Source of the DNA: Raphanus sativus
Lineage: Eukaryota; Streptophyta; Magnoliopsida; Brassicales; Brassicaceae
Length of the DNA stretch: 64,000 nt
Direction of reading: 5' to 3'
Assembly: GCF_000801105.2 (NCBI RefSeq)
Contig: NC_079511.1
Location: 12,764,784-12,828,783, forward strand
The notes beneath the pieces are model-generated. The model was not told the origin of the DNA, searched no databases, and saw nothing but the letters and a program-made list of their open reading frames with translations. Shown piece after piece: positions 33,754-44,978 of the stretch. Each line of letters opens with the position of its first letter. The stretch's first letter is position 1. Position numbers and translations under genes: made by a program.

Positions 33754-35570
33754 TTTTTTTTGAGAAAATTGTCAAAATGGAACAAAAATTCAGCATGGTT
33801 GTCCCTATAGTATAAAACCATCATTTAGTTGTCATTTTAGTATATTTTTTTTCATAATCCCAAAACTAACCCTTAACTAATCTAATTAAACACATTAAAC
33901 TAATAGAAATAAAAAAATAATTAAAAACGTTTAAAAAGGAAAATAAAAATAAAAACTTTTATTTTTAAAATAAAAATAAACTTTGTAAAACTTAATAAAA
34001 ATAAAAATAAAAAAATGTTAAATCAACCTAATAAAAACAGTTTACAAAGTTTTATTTTTATAAAAAGTTTAAAATGTATGTAAATCTTTTAATTTTATCA
34101 AAACTTTTAATACAAATAAAAAAATTCAAATTGTATTTCTATAAAGTTTGTTTAAACTCTTTATTAAAAACTTTTTGTAACGTTTTATTTTTATTTTTAT
34201 AAAGTTTACAAATTTTATAAAGTTTGTTTAGAGTTTTTATTAAACACATTAAACTAAAAGAATTTTAAAAAATTTAATTAAACGTTTTAAAAAGGGAAAA
34301 TAAAATAAAACTTTTAAATTTTTTTAATAAAAATAAACTTTGTAAAAATAAAAAAAAATTTTTTTAATAAAAACGTTAAATAAACTTATTAAAAACATTT
34401 TACAAAGTCTTATTTTTAGAAAAGTTTAAAACGTTTTAAATAAAACTTTAATTAAATAAAAAATTTAAACTTTATAAAAATAAAAATAAAACTTTATAAT
34501 TTTTTAATAAAAACTTTAAACTAACTTTATTAAAAAACATTTTACAAATGTTTATTTTTATAAAAAGTTTAAAATGTTTGTAACTTTTTTAATTTTATCG
34601 AACTTTTTAATAAAAATAAAATTTTTAAAAATTTTTTTAATAAAAATAAAAATTTTAAAAAAGTTTTTAATAAAAATAAAAATTTTAAAAAAGTTTTTAA
34701 TAAAAATAAAATTTGTAAACTTTATAAAAATAAAAATAAAACTTTACAAAAAGTTGCACCTAACTTCAAAACACTACATGTTGTATAGATATGCATCATA
34801 TAGAACAAGAGTTTATGAAAAAAAATCAAAAAAAAAACTATGGAAAAACCATAGATTAATGAAGAAGACAAGGGAAAATTATTTTTTAAAATTTTTTGAC
34901 AAGTAAAATCAAAAATAACACGTTTTAGGAAGTTAGAATATTTTTAGGAGATTTTTAGAATATTTCCTTAACTGAAATTTTCATTAATTTTCGCAAAAAT
35001 CAGGTAATCTTATCCGTAGAAGGCGTCTTCTAAAAGTTTAGAACATTGACAAAATTCCAGAACATGCTTTCTACTTTTAGTAGATGGAAGAGTAAACTTT
35101 AGAAAACACATTCCACAAAATTTAGAATACTTAATAAAAGTAGAAGATTCTTCCGGACGAAAAGTAGAAGCTTTAGGATTAGTAGAATGCGCATTCCACA
35201 TTTTTAGAAAATTAGTAAATAGTAGAATGTACGTTCTAAAAATAGTAAATGAACATATTTATTTTAGAAATCGCTTTCTACTATACCATTTTCCGTAGAA
35301 TGCACTTTCTACCTTTAGTAGAACGTATTTTCAAATTTTTATTTATGAACTTTTTGAAAATAAAAAAATACCAGCATGTGTATATAGGTGTTTTATTAAT
35401 TGTTTATATTTTTAATATTTTTCTTGATTCACAAAAGTATTTATTTTATTAGTTTTCAGAAATACAAAGGGTAAAAAGGAGAAAAATTGGACAAAAAATG
35501 ATTTATACCAAGGGGACAACACCCTTGTTTTTTTGTTCTTTTTTGGCAATTTTCCCTTTTTTTTGAACAA
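33754..35570. mobile_element. Non-autonomous MULE with low-complexity interior
   Basis: GATACCAGTT occurs at 33744-33753 and again at 35571-35580, a 10-bp duplication of the length expected for Mutator-like elements. Inside, the left end (GAGAAAATTGTCAAAATGGA) matches the inverted right end (GGGAAAATTGCCAAAAAAGA) for about 65 bases. The interior has two parts. Between 33850 and 34760 it repeats AAATAAAACTTTATAA-like words in both orientations. Between 35000 and 35340 it repeats short TAGAA/TTCTAC words about every 30-40 bases. No coding region is present. Confidence 0.65.
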
Positions 35571-35809
35571 GATACCAGTTATACTATAAACATGTTATAA
35601 TAATTTTCTTGGAGAATTCATACCAGTTTTACGTCATTATCTTAATCAGTCAACACCATTCCTTCAAAATACATATATGTTATGTCAAATGTCATACCAA
35701 TCTTTGATAGATTTTCATAGATTGTTGCACATATATGGACCCTGTTCAAAAAACATTAATGATATATTTAACATGTAACTGAATAGTTTTAAAAATTAAT
35801 AGCTTTATC

Positions 35810-35810
<1 letters not shown>

Positions 35811-35835
<25 letters not shown>
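35811..35835. repeat. (AT)n microsatellite
   Basis: A pure AT dinucleotide run of about 12 units. The surrounding stretch 35581-35961 is AT-rich and holds nothing else that I can name. Confidence 0.9.
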
Positions 35836-35840
<5 letters not shown>

Positions 35841-35969
35841 ATATTTTTTTAAAAAATTATCAGCTCTAAAATTTAGTACTATGTCTAAAAATTTAAAGTA
35901 TTATACTATAATTTATATATTTATCACACCAATTTACAGTATTGTATTAGTCAAATCAACTAGTCCAGC

Positions 35970-37631
35970 TAGGAATGTCAAACAGGTCGTCCCGTCCCGT
36001 CCCGGACTGCAGCGGGCTCGTCGATTTGCGATTCATTGCGGTCCAGTCCCGCGCGGACTGCGGTACTCCAAAGCCCCGGCCCAATCCCGTCCCGCCTAAA
36101 GTCCTGTTACAAACAGGCCGGTCCGCGGAATAATTTCAATCTGCATCTTGCTTGGCGATGATCCAGCTTGGCGACGATCCAAGCTAAATATATCCTGTTA
36201 ATTTGGAAAAAACATGTTATTAGTTCAGCTTGGCGATGATATAGTGATATGTATGTCGTGTCCACTTTAGAATCATTGGTTAATTTGTTATGTCCTGTTA
36301 TACATGATCAAGAGTGAAGAGTTTAAGACACAATTATTTTTTCTGAATCAAAACATAACTAATAATTTCATAAAAAAACAAATGCTATTGTTTTCTGAAT
36401 TTATAAAATTAAAACCAAACACTAATTCAAAGTTGCTAGTACTAAAAACAATGTCATTAAAAAAACAGCAACTGAAAACACCAAATCAAAAGAAACAGCA
36501 ACTCAAATAAACATCAACTCAAATCACACTTTTGCAGCTCAAAAAACTTAAAGTTTCAGATTGGTAACACCTTACAATCTTTGCAGCTCAGTGTAACGGT
36601 GTTGATTTCTTCTTCACTAAACAAGGAGCCAGGTGGTGGCGACAGTTCAAGCTGGTGTACGACCAAAACTTACATCAACTGAACATCTTCTATATCGTTT
36701 TGAGCCTACATCAGTTTTACTGTCACCACTATTCGCCTACTTGTTCACTTTGTAGTTTCAACTCTGTCTTGTCTATTCTTTTCACCTATAAAAACAAAAC
36801 ACTAATCATAAACTGAACACAAAACAAGCATAAGTTGAATCCTTAATCTAACCGAAATAGAGACTTAAGAAATACACATTAGGACACTGGTTTTAAGTTA
36901 ATATTTTAACTAACCTAACCGACACATAGACAAACAAGGTGTAGTCATTAGGTGGTGGATCTTACAACATATAAAGCTCAGGCGTTGGATCTATAAGAAG
37001 CAATGAAGCACCAGTGGTGGATCAAAGCTTCAGAGAACACACCTGAAAAGTTAAACCAAGTCAAACTGTTAGACTACAAAAAGAAAAGAAAAAAATCAGT
37101 AACTACATAGATCAATAATAATTAAAAAAAATTATAAGTACATAGAGAGGAGAAATGGAGAAGAAAACGAACATGCATGCAGTGAAGGAGAAGCTCCGGT
37201 GTATGATCGAAGCAAGAGAGCCTAGGACCACCGTCTATGAAGAAACCATGGCCGGAAATGGATCTTCTTGCTATGGCTCCAAGAAACTTCACCGGAGGAG
37301 ATAAAAGGCGAATGGTAGATCGGAGGCATCATGCATGAAGAAACCATGGCCGGAGCTCCGTTTCTTGTGGCACCGAGTGGCCTTCCTCTCGCTCTCTCTC
37401 TCTCTCTCTTTTGTTTTTCAGGTGGCGGAGGAAATGAGAAGCGAAGAAGATGCGGGAATTTTTGGTATCCCACGATCTATCTGGGCCCGTACCGCAAAAG
37501 GCCCATCGCGCACAAGCCCTTTCCCGCGAAGCCCGCAATGTTGCAGGATAACAATCTTTAGGCCCAAACCCGCCCCGCCACAGGTTTAAACGGGCTTGTC
37601 CCGTGGTCCACAGGTCCATTTGACATTCCTA
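35970..37631. mobile_element. Non-autonomous hAT element, 1.66 kb
   Basis: It begins TAGGAATGTCA and ends TGACATTCCTA, a perfect 11-bp inverted repeat, flanked by AGTCCAGC at 35962-35969 and 37632-37639 (exact 8-bp target duplication). Both outer 150 bases are GC-rich with many CCCGTCCCG/GGCCCG words, in contrast to the AT-rich middle. Near 36130-36240 a short phrase (CAGCTTGGCGATGAT and variants) occurs three times. A CT microsatellite lies at about 37388-37409. No transposase is present; the longer open frames around 37222-37619 overlap the GC-rich end and look like chance. Confidence 0.85.
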
Positions 37632-37639
37632 AGTCCAGC

Positions 37640-38633
37640 TCTTTTGGATTTATATTCATTAATAGTTTAAAAATAAACTAAGTTGGTGAGGGTCATCCTA
37701 ATATATTTAGGGTTTATGGTTTACAATTTTTTTTAATTTGGATTTACAGTACCGTTCAAAAAGTATAATTTTTTTTTTGCAAAATATATAACCTTGAAAA
37801 GCAGCTGCGATTGTTATATATTTATTTGCCTAAAATTTATAAACCTATTAAAAGATCGCACTGAATATTATTTTTATATAATTTTATCCAAAACTGATAT
37901 GCTAGTTTCTAAATCATAACAAATCTCAAAATTAAGTTTCTAAATCAAGATACAGAGGATTACAAGTTTGGGTTGTAAAATTTAGTTAGTTTTTAAATTT
38001 AATTTCAAATAATCGTGTTGAAGTGTTATAACTACAGAATATTTAGTTTCGACAACTATGGATTATTTGTTTAGTTGGAAGTCTCTTTAGTCCACTAGTT
38101 TAACTAAAAAATTATTAATGCTTCTACATCAGAATGTACGAGTTTCAAATCCCAGAAAATGCAAATTATGCAGAAATAAATAAAAAAGTTACAAAGGTTT
38201 TTAGTATGATGTAGGGTATATCATCGAATATAGATTTCATAGAACGGCTCAGAGTGACGCAATCAAACGTGTACTTTCATGTAGTAGTAGATATATCGAC
38301 TGTATCGTCTATGTAATATTTCTCATCATGTAATAATATAATTAGTCAGACCTTTAAAAAAAGTTACAAGTTTAGGAAAATATATCCAATCCTACAAGAT
38401 TAACTAAATAACATTACCTTGTATCCTCGTAATTAACTGATCAAGAAACAATTTATGTTTAGTTCATGTAAAAAACCAAAAATAATAACAAAACTTAAAA
38501 CAATATAAAACACATTTTATATTGTTTTTAAACACATATATAATTTTAACTAATCTATTTCATCTCGTATAAGCAATTTTCAAATACAAAATTTCAAACT
38601 ATAGTTATATACATAATAATATACTACCATATA
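37640..38633. other. AT-rich intergenic DNA
   Basis: No gene, no bounded repeat. A TTTAGGG-like fragment (ttagggtttatggttta) occurs near 37708. Otherwise I see nothing here. Confidence 0.4.
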
Positions 38634-39599
38634 TCTATTACTATAAAAGATGGTTTTTTCTCTCCTGTTGACACGTCGGATGCCATGTCACAAATAGGAT
38701 CTCTGTGACGCCGACACGTGTCGCGTTAAATGAAACGCGGAGTAGTGGTCTGTGCTTCCTGGGCTTCACGTGTAATGTTGTGTGCTTCATGGGTTTAATG
38801 TGTGTGATTCCCGGCCCATAGAATCACGTCTCGCGTGAACCCTAATCGAGTTTGGAGTCCTCGCCTTCGTCCTCCCTGTCTCCATCGGCGCCGAGCGTGA
38901 CGAAACAGATGCTGTAACGGATGCGTGTTTACTCCGAATGTCTTAAATTCGTGTGTCTGATATGATCTCTTCGGTTGTGCTGCTCATACGTCGGTGTGTG
39001 TTGTAAATAGGTTCGTATCTCACTCTGTTTTTTTTTCTTGATCCCTTAATCTCTCTGCTATCTATGTATTAGAGCACTCCTAGAATAGAAATGAAGATCG
39101 CTCCCCCCTCTGAACAACAAATGAATCCGACATAAACAAGAAAGAAACCCTTTTCGTCTTCTCCATCTTCATGTATGGTGCTTTGGCTTAGAGAGATGAG
39201 CACATTGTCGGTTAAAAATTCTCTGTTTCATCCATGATGACTCCAGAGCCGGAGGAGCAGTTGAAAGAGTTCGGATCGAAGCTTGACCCACCTCCTTCGT
39301 CTAAGATTCATTGCTTAAACTCTATAAGTTGATTCTTTATCTCTAATTCTCTTGAAATTTATCCTCTGCCGACTATGTTTAACAAAGTTTTGATTTTTAA
39401 TTTAATGGTAATTTTCCAGATTTGTTCCATGTTTGATGAGTTGGTTCGAGGTGATAATCACTCCTTCAGGTTCTCTCTAGATCCACCACTCTTTATGTAA
39501 GACTCATGATGAACTATAATTGTGTAGTTTAGGATTTTGTAACAAGTTGAATTAACCAATGGGTGATTATATTTCTTTCTTTTGTAATCTCTTGCAGCT

Positions 39600-40312
39600 T
39601 GAAAACAATAGGGATGTAAGTTAGTCAAATGCGTATGCAACAGAACTCAGCACCGTACAACATAATGTCATTTTTTTGGGCCGGCTTTATCTGAACGCAC
39701 CTCTGGCACTCATTTCTTCTTTGACACCGAGACTTATGCAGGGCAGATTTACTATGAAAGGTACGGTAACTCCACCTTATTATTTTATTAATCCATCACC
39801 TTCAATATATTTCTGTTCTCATTACTAATTTTTCCAAAAACTTAAAACTACCGTACATTGGTGGGTAATGGCACAGATGACTCCACAATAACACCAAAGT
39901 ATCTTAAGCACAGGAAGTACAGACCCTAACCACCGCTGAACTCAATGGTTATGTCATCAAATCACAGCCTCAGGTGTGACACAAATCTTCAAATTTCATG
40001 ACCAGTAAATTGTTTTGCCACTAATTTTTTTTCCCTAGCTTTTTATTCATGAATCAAGACAGTTGACGGTTGTTCAGACTTACAACGGCTGGTGTTACAT
40101 TCCCTTCTCCAAGTGCTCCAAGAAGCTCCAGCGAGGTGTTTCTTCCTGCATAGCATGTGATGTCTAAGAAATAATGTGGAATTTGTTCTTAAACATGTGG
40201 ATCTGATGATGGTAGCAGCTCCACAACTTCGTATGAAAATTTGTACCAGTAACTCTTTCTGAGCTGAACAACACGTTCTCAACTCTATCAATACTATTAT
40301 ATTTACTACTAA
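39600..40312 (+). pseudogene. RPA1-like (OB-fold) fragments inside the Helitron
   Basis: Short exon-like pieces resemble replication protein A large-subunit relatives, which plant Helitrons often carry. The clearest is near 40040-40140: SRQLTVVQTYNGWCYIPFSK then CSKKLQRG, which recalls the WYY-SCP-C-KK start of the RPA1 C-terminal zinc ribbon. Upstream, near 39920-39970, TTAELNGYVIKSQPQ and, near 39610-39650, MRMQQNSAPYN are similar in style. The pieces are in different frames with stops between them, so no complete protein is made. The identification rests on one motif. Confidence 0.5.
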
Positions 40313-40457
40313 GGTTGGTTGAACAACACGTTCTCAACTCTATTTGGTTGCTAGGTCCTTTACTATTATATTTACTATCAAGGTTTGTTGAGCCTTTAAC
40401 AATCGCTGAGCTAAATAATTTGAACTAAGGTAAATTATTATTTACCACATAACTTGA

Positions 40458-40523
40458 ATTATTTACCTCATAACTTGAACTAAGGTTTTAGAATCTGTTA
40501 GTTCAAGTTATGAGGTAAATAAT
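40458..40523. repeat. Perfect 24-bp inverted repeat (hairpin)
   Basis: Arms at 40458-40481 and 40500-40523 are perfectly complementary over 24 bases with an 18-base loop. A further partial copy of the arm lies just upstream at 40436-40460. It lies inside the Helitron, downstream of the RPA-like fragments. Confidence 0.85.
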
Positions 40524-41984
40524 TTTGGTATGGTTAGTGCACGTACATTAATAGGCTACCACTATATATATTTTTAGATAAAGATATTTATTTACGAATA
40601 AAATATGAACCGTCTTTTTTTTAACAAATTATTTAGTAAAATTAAAACATGCTTTCGTGCAATTACACAAGTATTGGTCTTCCAGTTACCTTATTTCCTC
40701 TTTATCAAGGATACACAGATGTTCGTGTATTATACAAATGTCGAATTAACGTAAGGCTTAAGTTTTAACTTTAGAATTCACAGCGACTGATTACAGCATA
40801 TTTATGTCCTGCGACGATCACTGACCGTATTCACCTAAACCTGTACAATATTAGACGCATAGGTATACATCAGAACAGAGTTTGATAGTGGACAAACAAT
40901 TATTCTTTTAATTCTTCGGCCATATAATAATATACAACAATTACACAGAAATGTGTTGTATTGAAAAATAAAATTAATTGACCTCTCACATCCCCTGTTA
41001 AGTTAATATGTAACTGACAGAGAGATACAAATCAACAATGGCTCTTATTTTAGTGATCAGCCCCTTTGCATCTACACATTCCACTCAAGCACCGTTTCGT
41101 TTTGTGAAACCTACTCTGATTCATGGATAACAAAACACCTAGAAGAGTTCCATGTTCTGGTTCCAGTGAGTCGGGTAGTAACCAAGAGAAAAGCATGGGC
41201 GCTGACTTAGACACACCAAACGTTCACGATGCCTCCAGAGTTTCAAGTTCCGGTTCGTCCGGCTTTTCTTTATTTTTAACATAGAAATTGTTGATGAGTT
41301 CATCAGTATTATTAACATTACCGAACATACATTTCCATCAGGTGATCATCCAGACAATGAGCCGCAATCATCTAGACAAGCCCGAATGCTCATTCGATCT
41401 ACAAAGTCACCACAACCAACCTCAGTAGGTTAGTGAATATCATATGGTATCATATCAGAAGTAATTTCTTCTCGACATGAATCTATTATAATATCTCAAG
41501 ATTTGTTTATTCCTTAGCTAGACGCAAAATGAGAAGATCAATAATTAATAAAAATTCAAATAGTATAAACTTTCCAGTAAACTATAATTGTTATTAAAAA
41601 TTAAATGCACCTATTAAATTCAAAATCTAAATAATTAGTTTTATATGGCATATTTTTTACTATAAACAATATATATCTAATGCAAATATATCTTCCATAT
41701 CTCTTTGTAATCATTTGCATTATATTATAAATATTTAAATGTCAACAATAAATTCAATAGAAATTTAGCAGTTTCTAAATTTAGTGTAGAATTACCCGGA
41801 ATAAAGAATACGTATCTAATTATCAAAATATCAGAGTTTATTTAGACTTCAAAAACTAAAAAAAAATACAGAATTAAACTAATATTTATATTTTAAGTTA
41901 ATAAAAAATTATATTAAATATTTACTCTAACTATTTCAATTATTTTTGAACTAACATCCCGCCCGTAGGGCGGGCTGACCCTAG

Positions 41985-42380
41985 TATAAATATATTTTTC
42001 ATCAAAAATAAATGACACAATGCCTTTAATGAAATATAAAGATTGCACTAATATTTCAGTGACATATTTCGTGATGTATCACGTAGTATCAAGGTTAAAT
42101 TTAAGATAATGCTTTTATTTTAAACTTTTAAAGTTTAAAATAGAGCTACTCTGCGTTGTGCACGAATATCTTTGATGTTATTTAGGAAATTTTACTCTGA
42201 GTAAATGTTTTTTCGTGCCGTGCTATCCTTTTTTTTATTAAAGGATTTCAAATTAAACATAAACAAAATAAGATGATATGTTTTATAGCTGGATAAAGTT
42301 TGCGAGAAAGTGGTTGAATCCCTTCCTGTGAAACAACAAAAGAAGAGACTAAAGTTACCAACAATACAATGAAAGAGTAG
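41985..42380. other. AT-rich intergenic DNA
   Basis: Right flank of the Helitron. No gene or repeat boundary is supported here. Confidence 0.35.
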
Positions 42381-42532
42381 TTAGTGATAGGATCTACGGC
42401 CGCGACGTTTTCCTCGTCCTCAAACTGTCTTCCAATCCATGACTTGGTATTTAGTTGGGAGTTTTATCTTCTTTCCACCTCTTGACAAGCTGAGTGAGCT
42501 ATAAGGCTTTGTCTCAATTTCTTCCACATCTC
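42381..42532 (-). pseudogene. Last-exon relic of an unidentified gene with a basic C-terminus
   Basis: On the minus strand an acceptor (TTATTAG, ending at 42533) precedes an open stretch reading DVEEIETKPYSSLSLSRGGK, KIKLPTKYQVMDWKTV, then a TGA (42429-42427), then GRGKRRGRRSYH and TAA at 42383-42381. The composition, the clean acceptor and the continuation of a sensible basic tail after the stop suggest a genuine last exon with one nonsense change. I do not recognise the protein family; a nucleolar or RNA-binding protein would fit the RGRGKRRGRR tail. A possible upstream exon end with a donor lies near 42619, but I could not extend it. Confidence 0.45.
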
Positions 42533-42813
42533 CTAATAATGTAAAGTGAGAAAGACTCAAAAACACAAGAATTAGATGTTGCGGTTAATAGATCAACAAC
42601 TAAAGTTTCACGAACCTCACTGTTGATAATGCTTGTAAATGCTATCGTGTGAAGTTGTAAGTGCAGAAACATGAAACCGACGATGTTGAAAAGTGTGGGT
42701 CCATCATTTCACATATGGGGCACTACACAGAAATAGCAGAGAAATCAGTGGAAATATTTGTCTCAGCTATATCATCTTCTAGATATTCTAGGTCTGGCTC
42801 TCGTGCTAGTGGT

Positions 42814-43023
42814 CAGGCTCGGCTCTAGGGGAGTGCTGATGGAGCAAGAGCACAGGATCCAACAACTTTTTTCAAAAAAATTAAGGGGATTTTAGGGTCC
42901 TAATTTCAGAAAAGAAATGTTTAAAAAGGGCCTAAATTTATAAAATTCTTAACTGTGAGAGATAAATTATTCAATTTTTTTTTCTTTTTGCACCAGGCTT
43001 CTAAAAGGTTTGAGCCGGGCCTG
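42814..43023. mobile_element. hAT MITE, 210 bp
   Basis: It begins CAGGCTCGGCTC and ends GAGCCGGGCCTG (11 of 12 inverted bases match), flanked by CTAGTGGT at 42806-42813 and 43024-43031, an exact 8-bp duplication. Short AT-rich interior, non-coding. Confidence 0.85.
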
Positions 43024-43031
43024 CTAGTGGT

Positions 43032-44645
43032 CTGCGTGCACCTCTCAAAGATATCCGCAACACTTGTCCTTCCAAAGGGTGAATATTTTTATCTCTCAAA
43101 GTTTACTGCGTTCAATAGTTTTTGGTGATTGATGCAATAATCTCAAAGACATTTGTTTGTTGTCTTTATTCTGTTTTTGGCAAAAGTAGGTTCTCTTCCT
43201 AAAGCACACATCAGCAAGTTTGGTTATCCATCAACCAGTTTGACAAAGTCAAGCCAATTGTCAATTTGGGAGCTCAGATTTGTAAGTAAACCACCTCTTT
43301 AGGACAAAATGTGAGAGATTTTATCTCAAGCAAAAGGCTTTTGCTGCAGAAACAACTTCTTTGTCGCATTTCACTGTGCAGAATATTCTTGTTCACATAT
43401 TCCTCACGCAACAAATTGATTCATAAGTCGGCGAAACAACCTTCGTTGTCATCCGTTGGAAATTAATTCTCCTTTTGGATACATATTGAGCAATTACAGA
43501 AAATGATTTTCATAACTAGAAGTTGCAGAGACCCAAAAGCAATAGAGTCTGCATTAAATGTAAACTTGGGCCAAACTATAAACCTTTCGAGAGAGTTATT
43601 GAGAAATAGACAAGCTAAATGGATGTAATCAAATGCTTTTGGGTTATTTGTTTGCTCGCACACGTAATAAATTGGGGTGGAAAGATCTGTGGCTTCAAAG
43701 GAGTGCACGTGAATGCAATGAAACATATCTTTTTTTTCTTGATGAAACAGCAATGAAACATATCATCTGTAACAGTCTAATCAGATTCTGACTCTTATGA
43801 TCATCTCACTCGAAGTTTCTGTTAGTTCTCACACACGTGGCCCAGTTGTACTGCCACGTCATCTCACTTATTTTTTTCTGTCCATTTGAACCTTTTTTCT
43901 TTTTTGCTAAATTCCATTTTGACATTGTAAAGTAAAAAATATACTTTACTAGTTCGTATAAAACTAGGGCATCATAATTGGTAAATATTTAAAAGATTTT
44001 TTAAAAATAATAAAATAGTGTTATCTTCGCGGCAAAAAACACATAACGTACATGCTTTGGTTATTTCATATGAGGAACGAAAAGGTTCTTTCTAACTTAT
44101 GATCTTGATAATAGTCATGACGATAACACTATAGACCACTTAACATTAAAACCAAGAAAAATATTTATGTTAAAAATAAAAAATTTATGCTTATATATTA
44201 ATAAAAATATAACCGTTTCGTTTCGCGCTATTTTTTTTTTTGAAGAAACGTTTCACCCTATTATTACATAAACATTCTTGGTTATCTTATTTGTGACAGA
44301 TAAGAGGAATTTTATTCAATTATATTTTGACCTATTATTTCCTTGTCGGGTTTATAAAAAAATATTAAAAGGAAAGCACGAGTGGTAGCAAAAATTGACC
44401 ATCAGAGAAAAGCTGCCTAATCTAAGACCAAGAAGTTTGATTTGATTTTTTTTTTGGCTGGAAAAGTATTAAGCATGTACAGTATATTATACTATCGCAA
44501 ATTCTAATGTGAAGAACAAGCTTAAAAAATAGTGTATTCAAACAGTTCGGTCAGAGTTGTCAAAAAAAAAACAGTTCAGTCAGTAAAGTTTTTGGATGGA
44601 TAGGAACATGGCTAGATGCATGTTCCGTCGGCTTATAATTATGTC
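43032..44645. other. Intergenic DNA
   Basis: AT-rich with no supported gene. A minus-strand open frame of 96 codons (43753-43463) has a normal-looking composition (HLACLFLNNSLERFIVWP), but it matches no family I know and has no visible splice context. It could be a relic linked to the exon at 42381-42532. Confidence 0.35.
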
Positions 44646-44650
44646 AAAGT

Positions 44651-44978
44651 TATAAAGAACAGGACCGAAAGACTAAATGTCTGAACTTTCTCTTATTTTC
44701 CTTATCGATTACAATGGAGCTTTGATTACATATATAGAGAGTCTAAGAACAATCTAGACGTTACAGCAGGATCTTATCCACTGACTACAGATGTCAGAGG
44801 TGAGTCACGCAGAGTATCAAATCTGTTAGAACAGAGGAGCGTCTCCTTTATCGTACTGTAGCTCCTCTGTTTTGTCTCACTCTGTTTTGTCACCTTTTGC
44901 AGCTTCCGTTGATCTTGTTGGATTGGGCTCATGTCTTGATCAGTCTTCGTTTGGCCCATTGGGCTAGTCTCACTTACA
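44651..44978 (-). repeat. Copia 3' LTR
   Basis: On the minus strand it starts TGTAAGTGAGACTAG and ends TTCTTTATA. It pairs with 49104-49431. The usual terminal CA is TA in both copies. Confidence 0.93.

Larger units (their letters stand above)
38634..41984 (+). mobile_element. Helitron, non-autonomous, 3.35 kb
   Basis: The 5' end is TCTATTACTATAAAAGATGG preceded by A (38633). The 3' end is a perfect 7-bp hairpin (CCCGCCC, GTA, GGGCGGG at 41958-41974) followed by ten bases ending CTAG (41981-41984) and then T. These are the defining Helitron ends and the A/T insertion site. No Rep/helicase ORF is present. The interior carries a decayed RPA-like region and a strong internal hairpin. Confidence 0.88.

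Noticed and set aside
35000..35340. CRISPR-like regularly spaced short repeats
   Set aside because: The TAGAA/TTCTAC words are short, degenerate and in both orientations inside a plant MULE; there are no uniform repeats and spacers, and CRISPR is not expected in plants.
37222..37619. Overlapping open frames of 76-96 codons on both strands
   Set aside because: They lie in the GC-rich end of a hAT element with a CT microsatellite; stop codons are rare there because of base composition, not because of coding.
43463..43753. 96-codon minus-strand open frame
   Set aside because: Unrecognised, without splice partners, and in DNA with transposon insertions; kept only as a remark in the intergenic entry.
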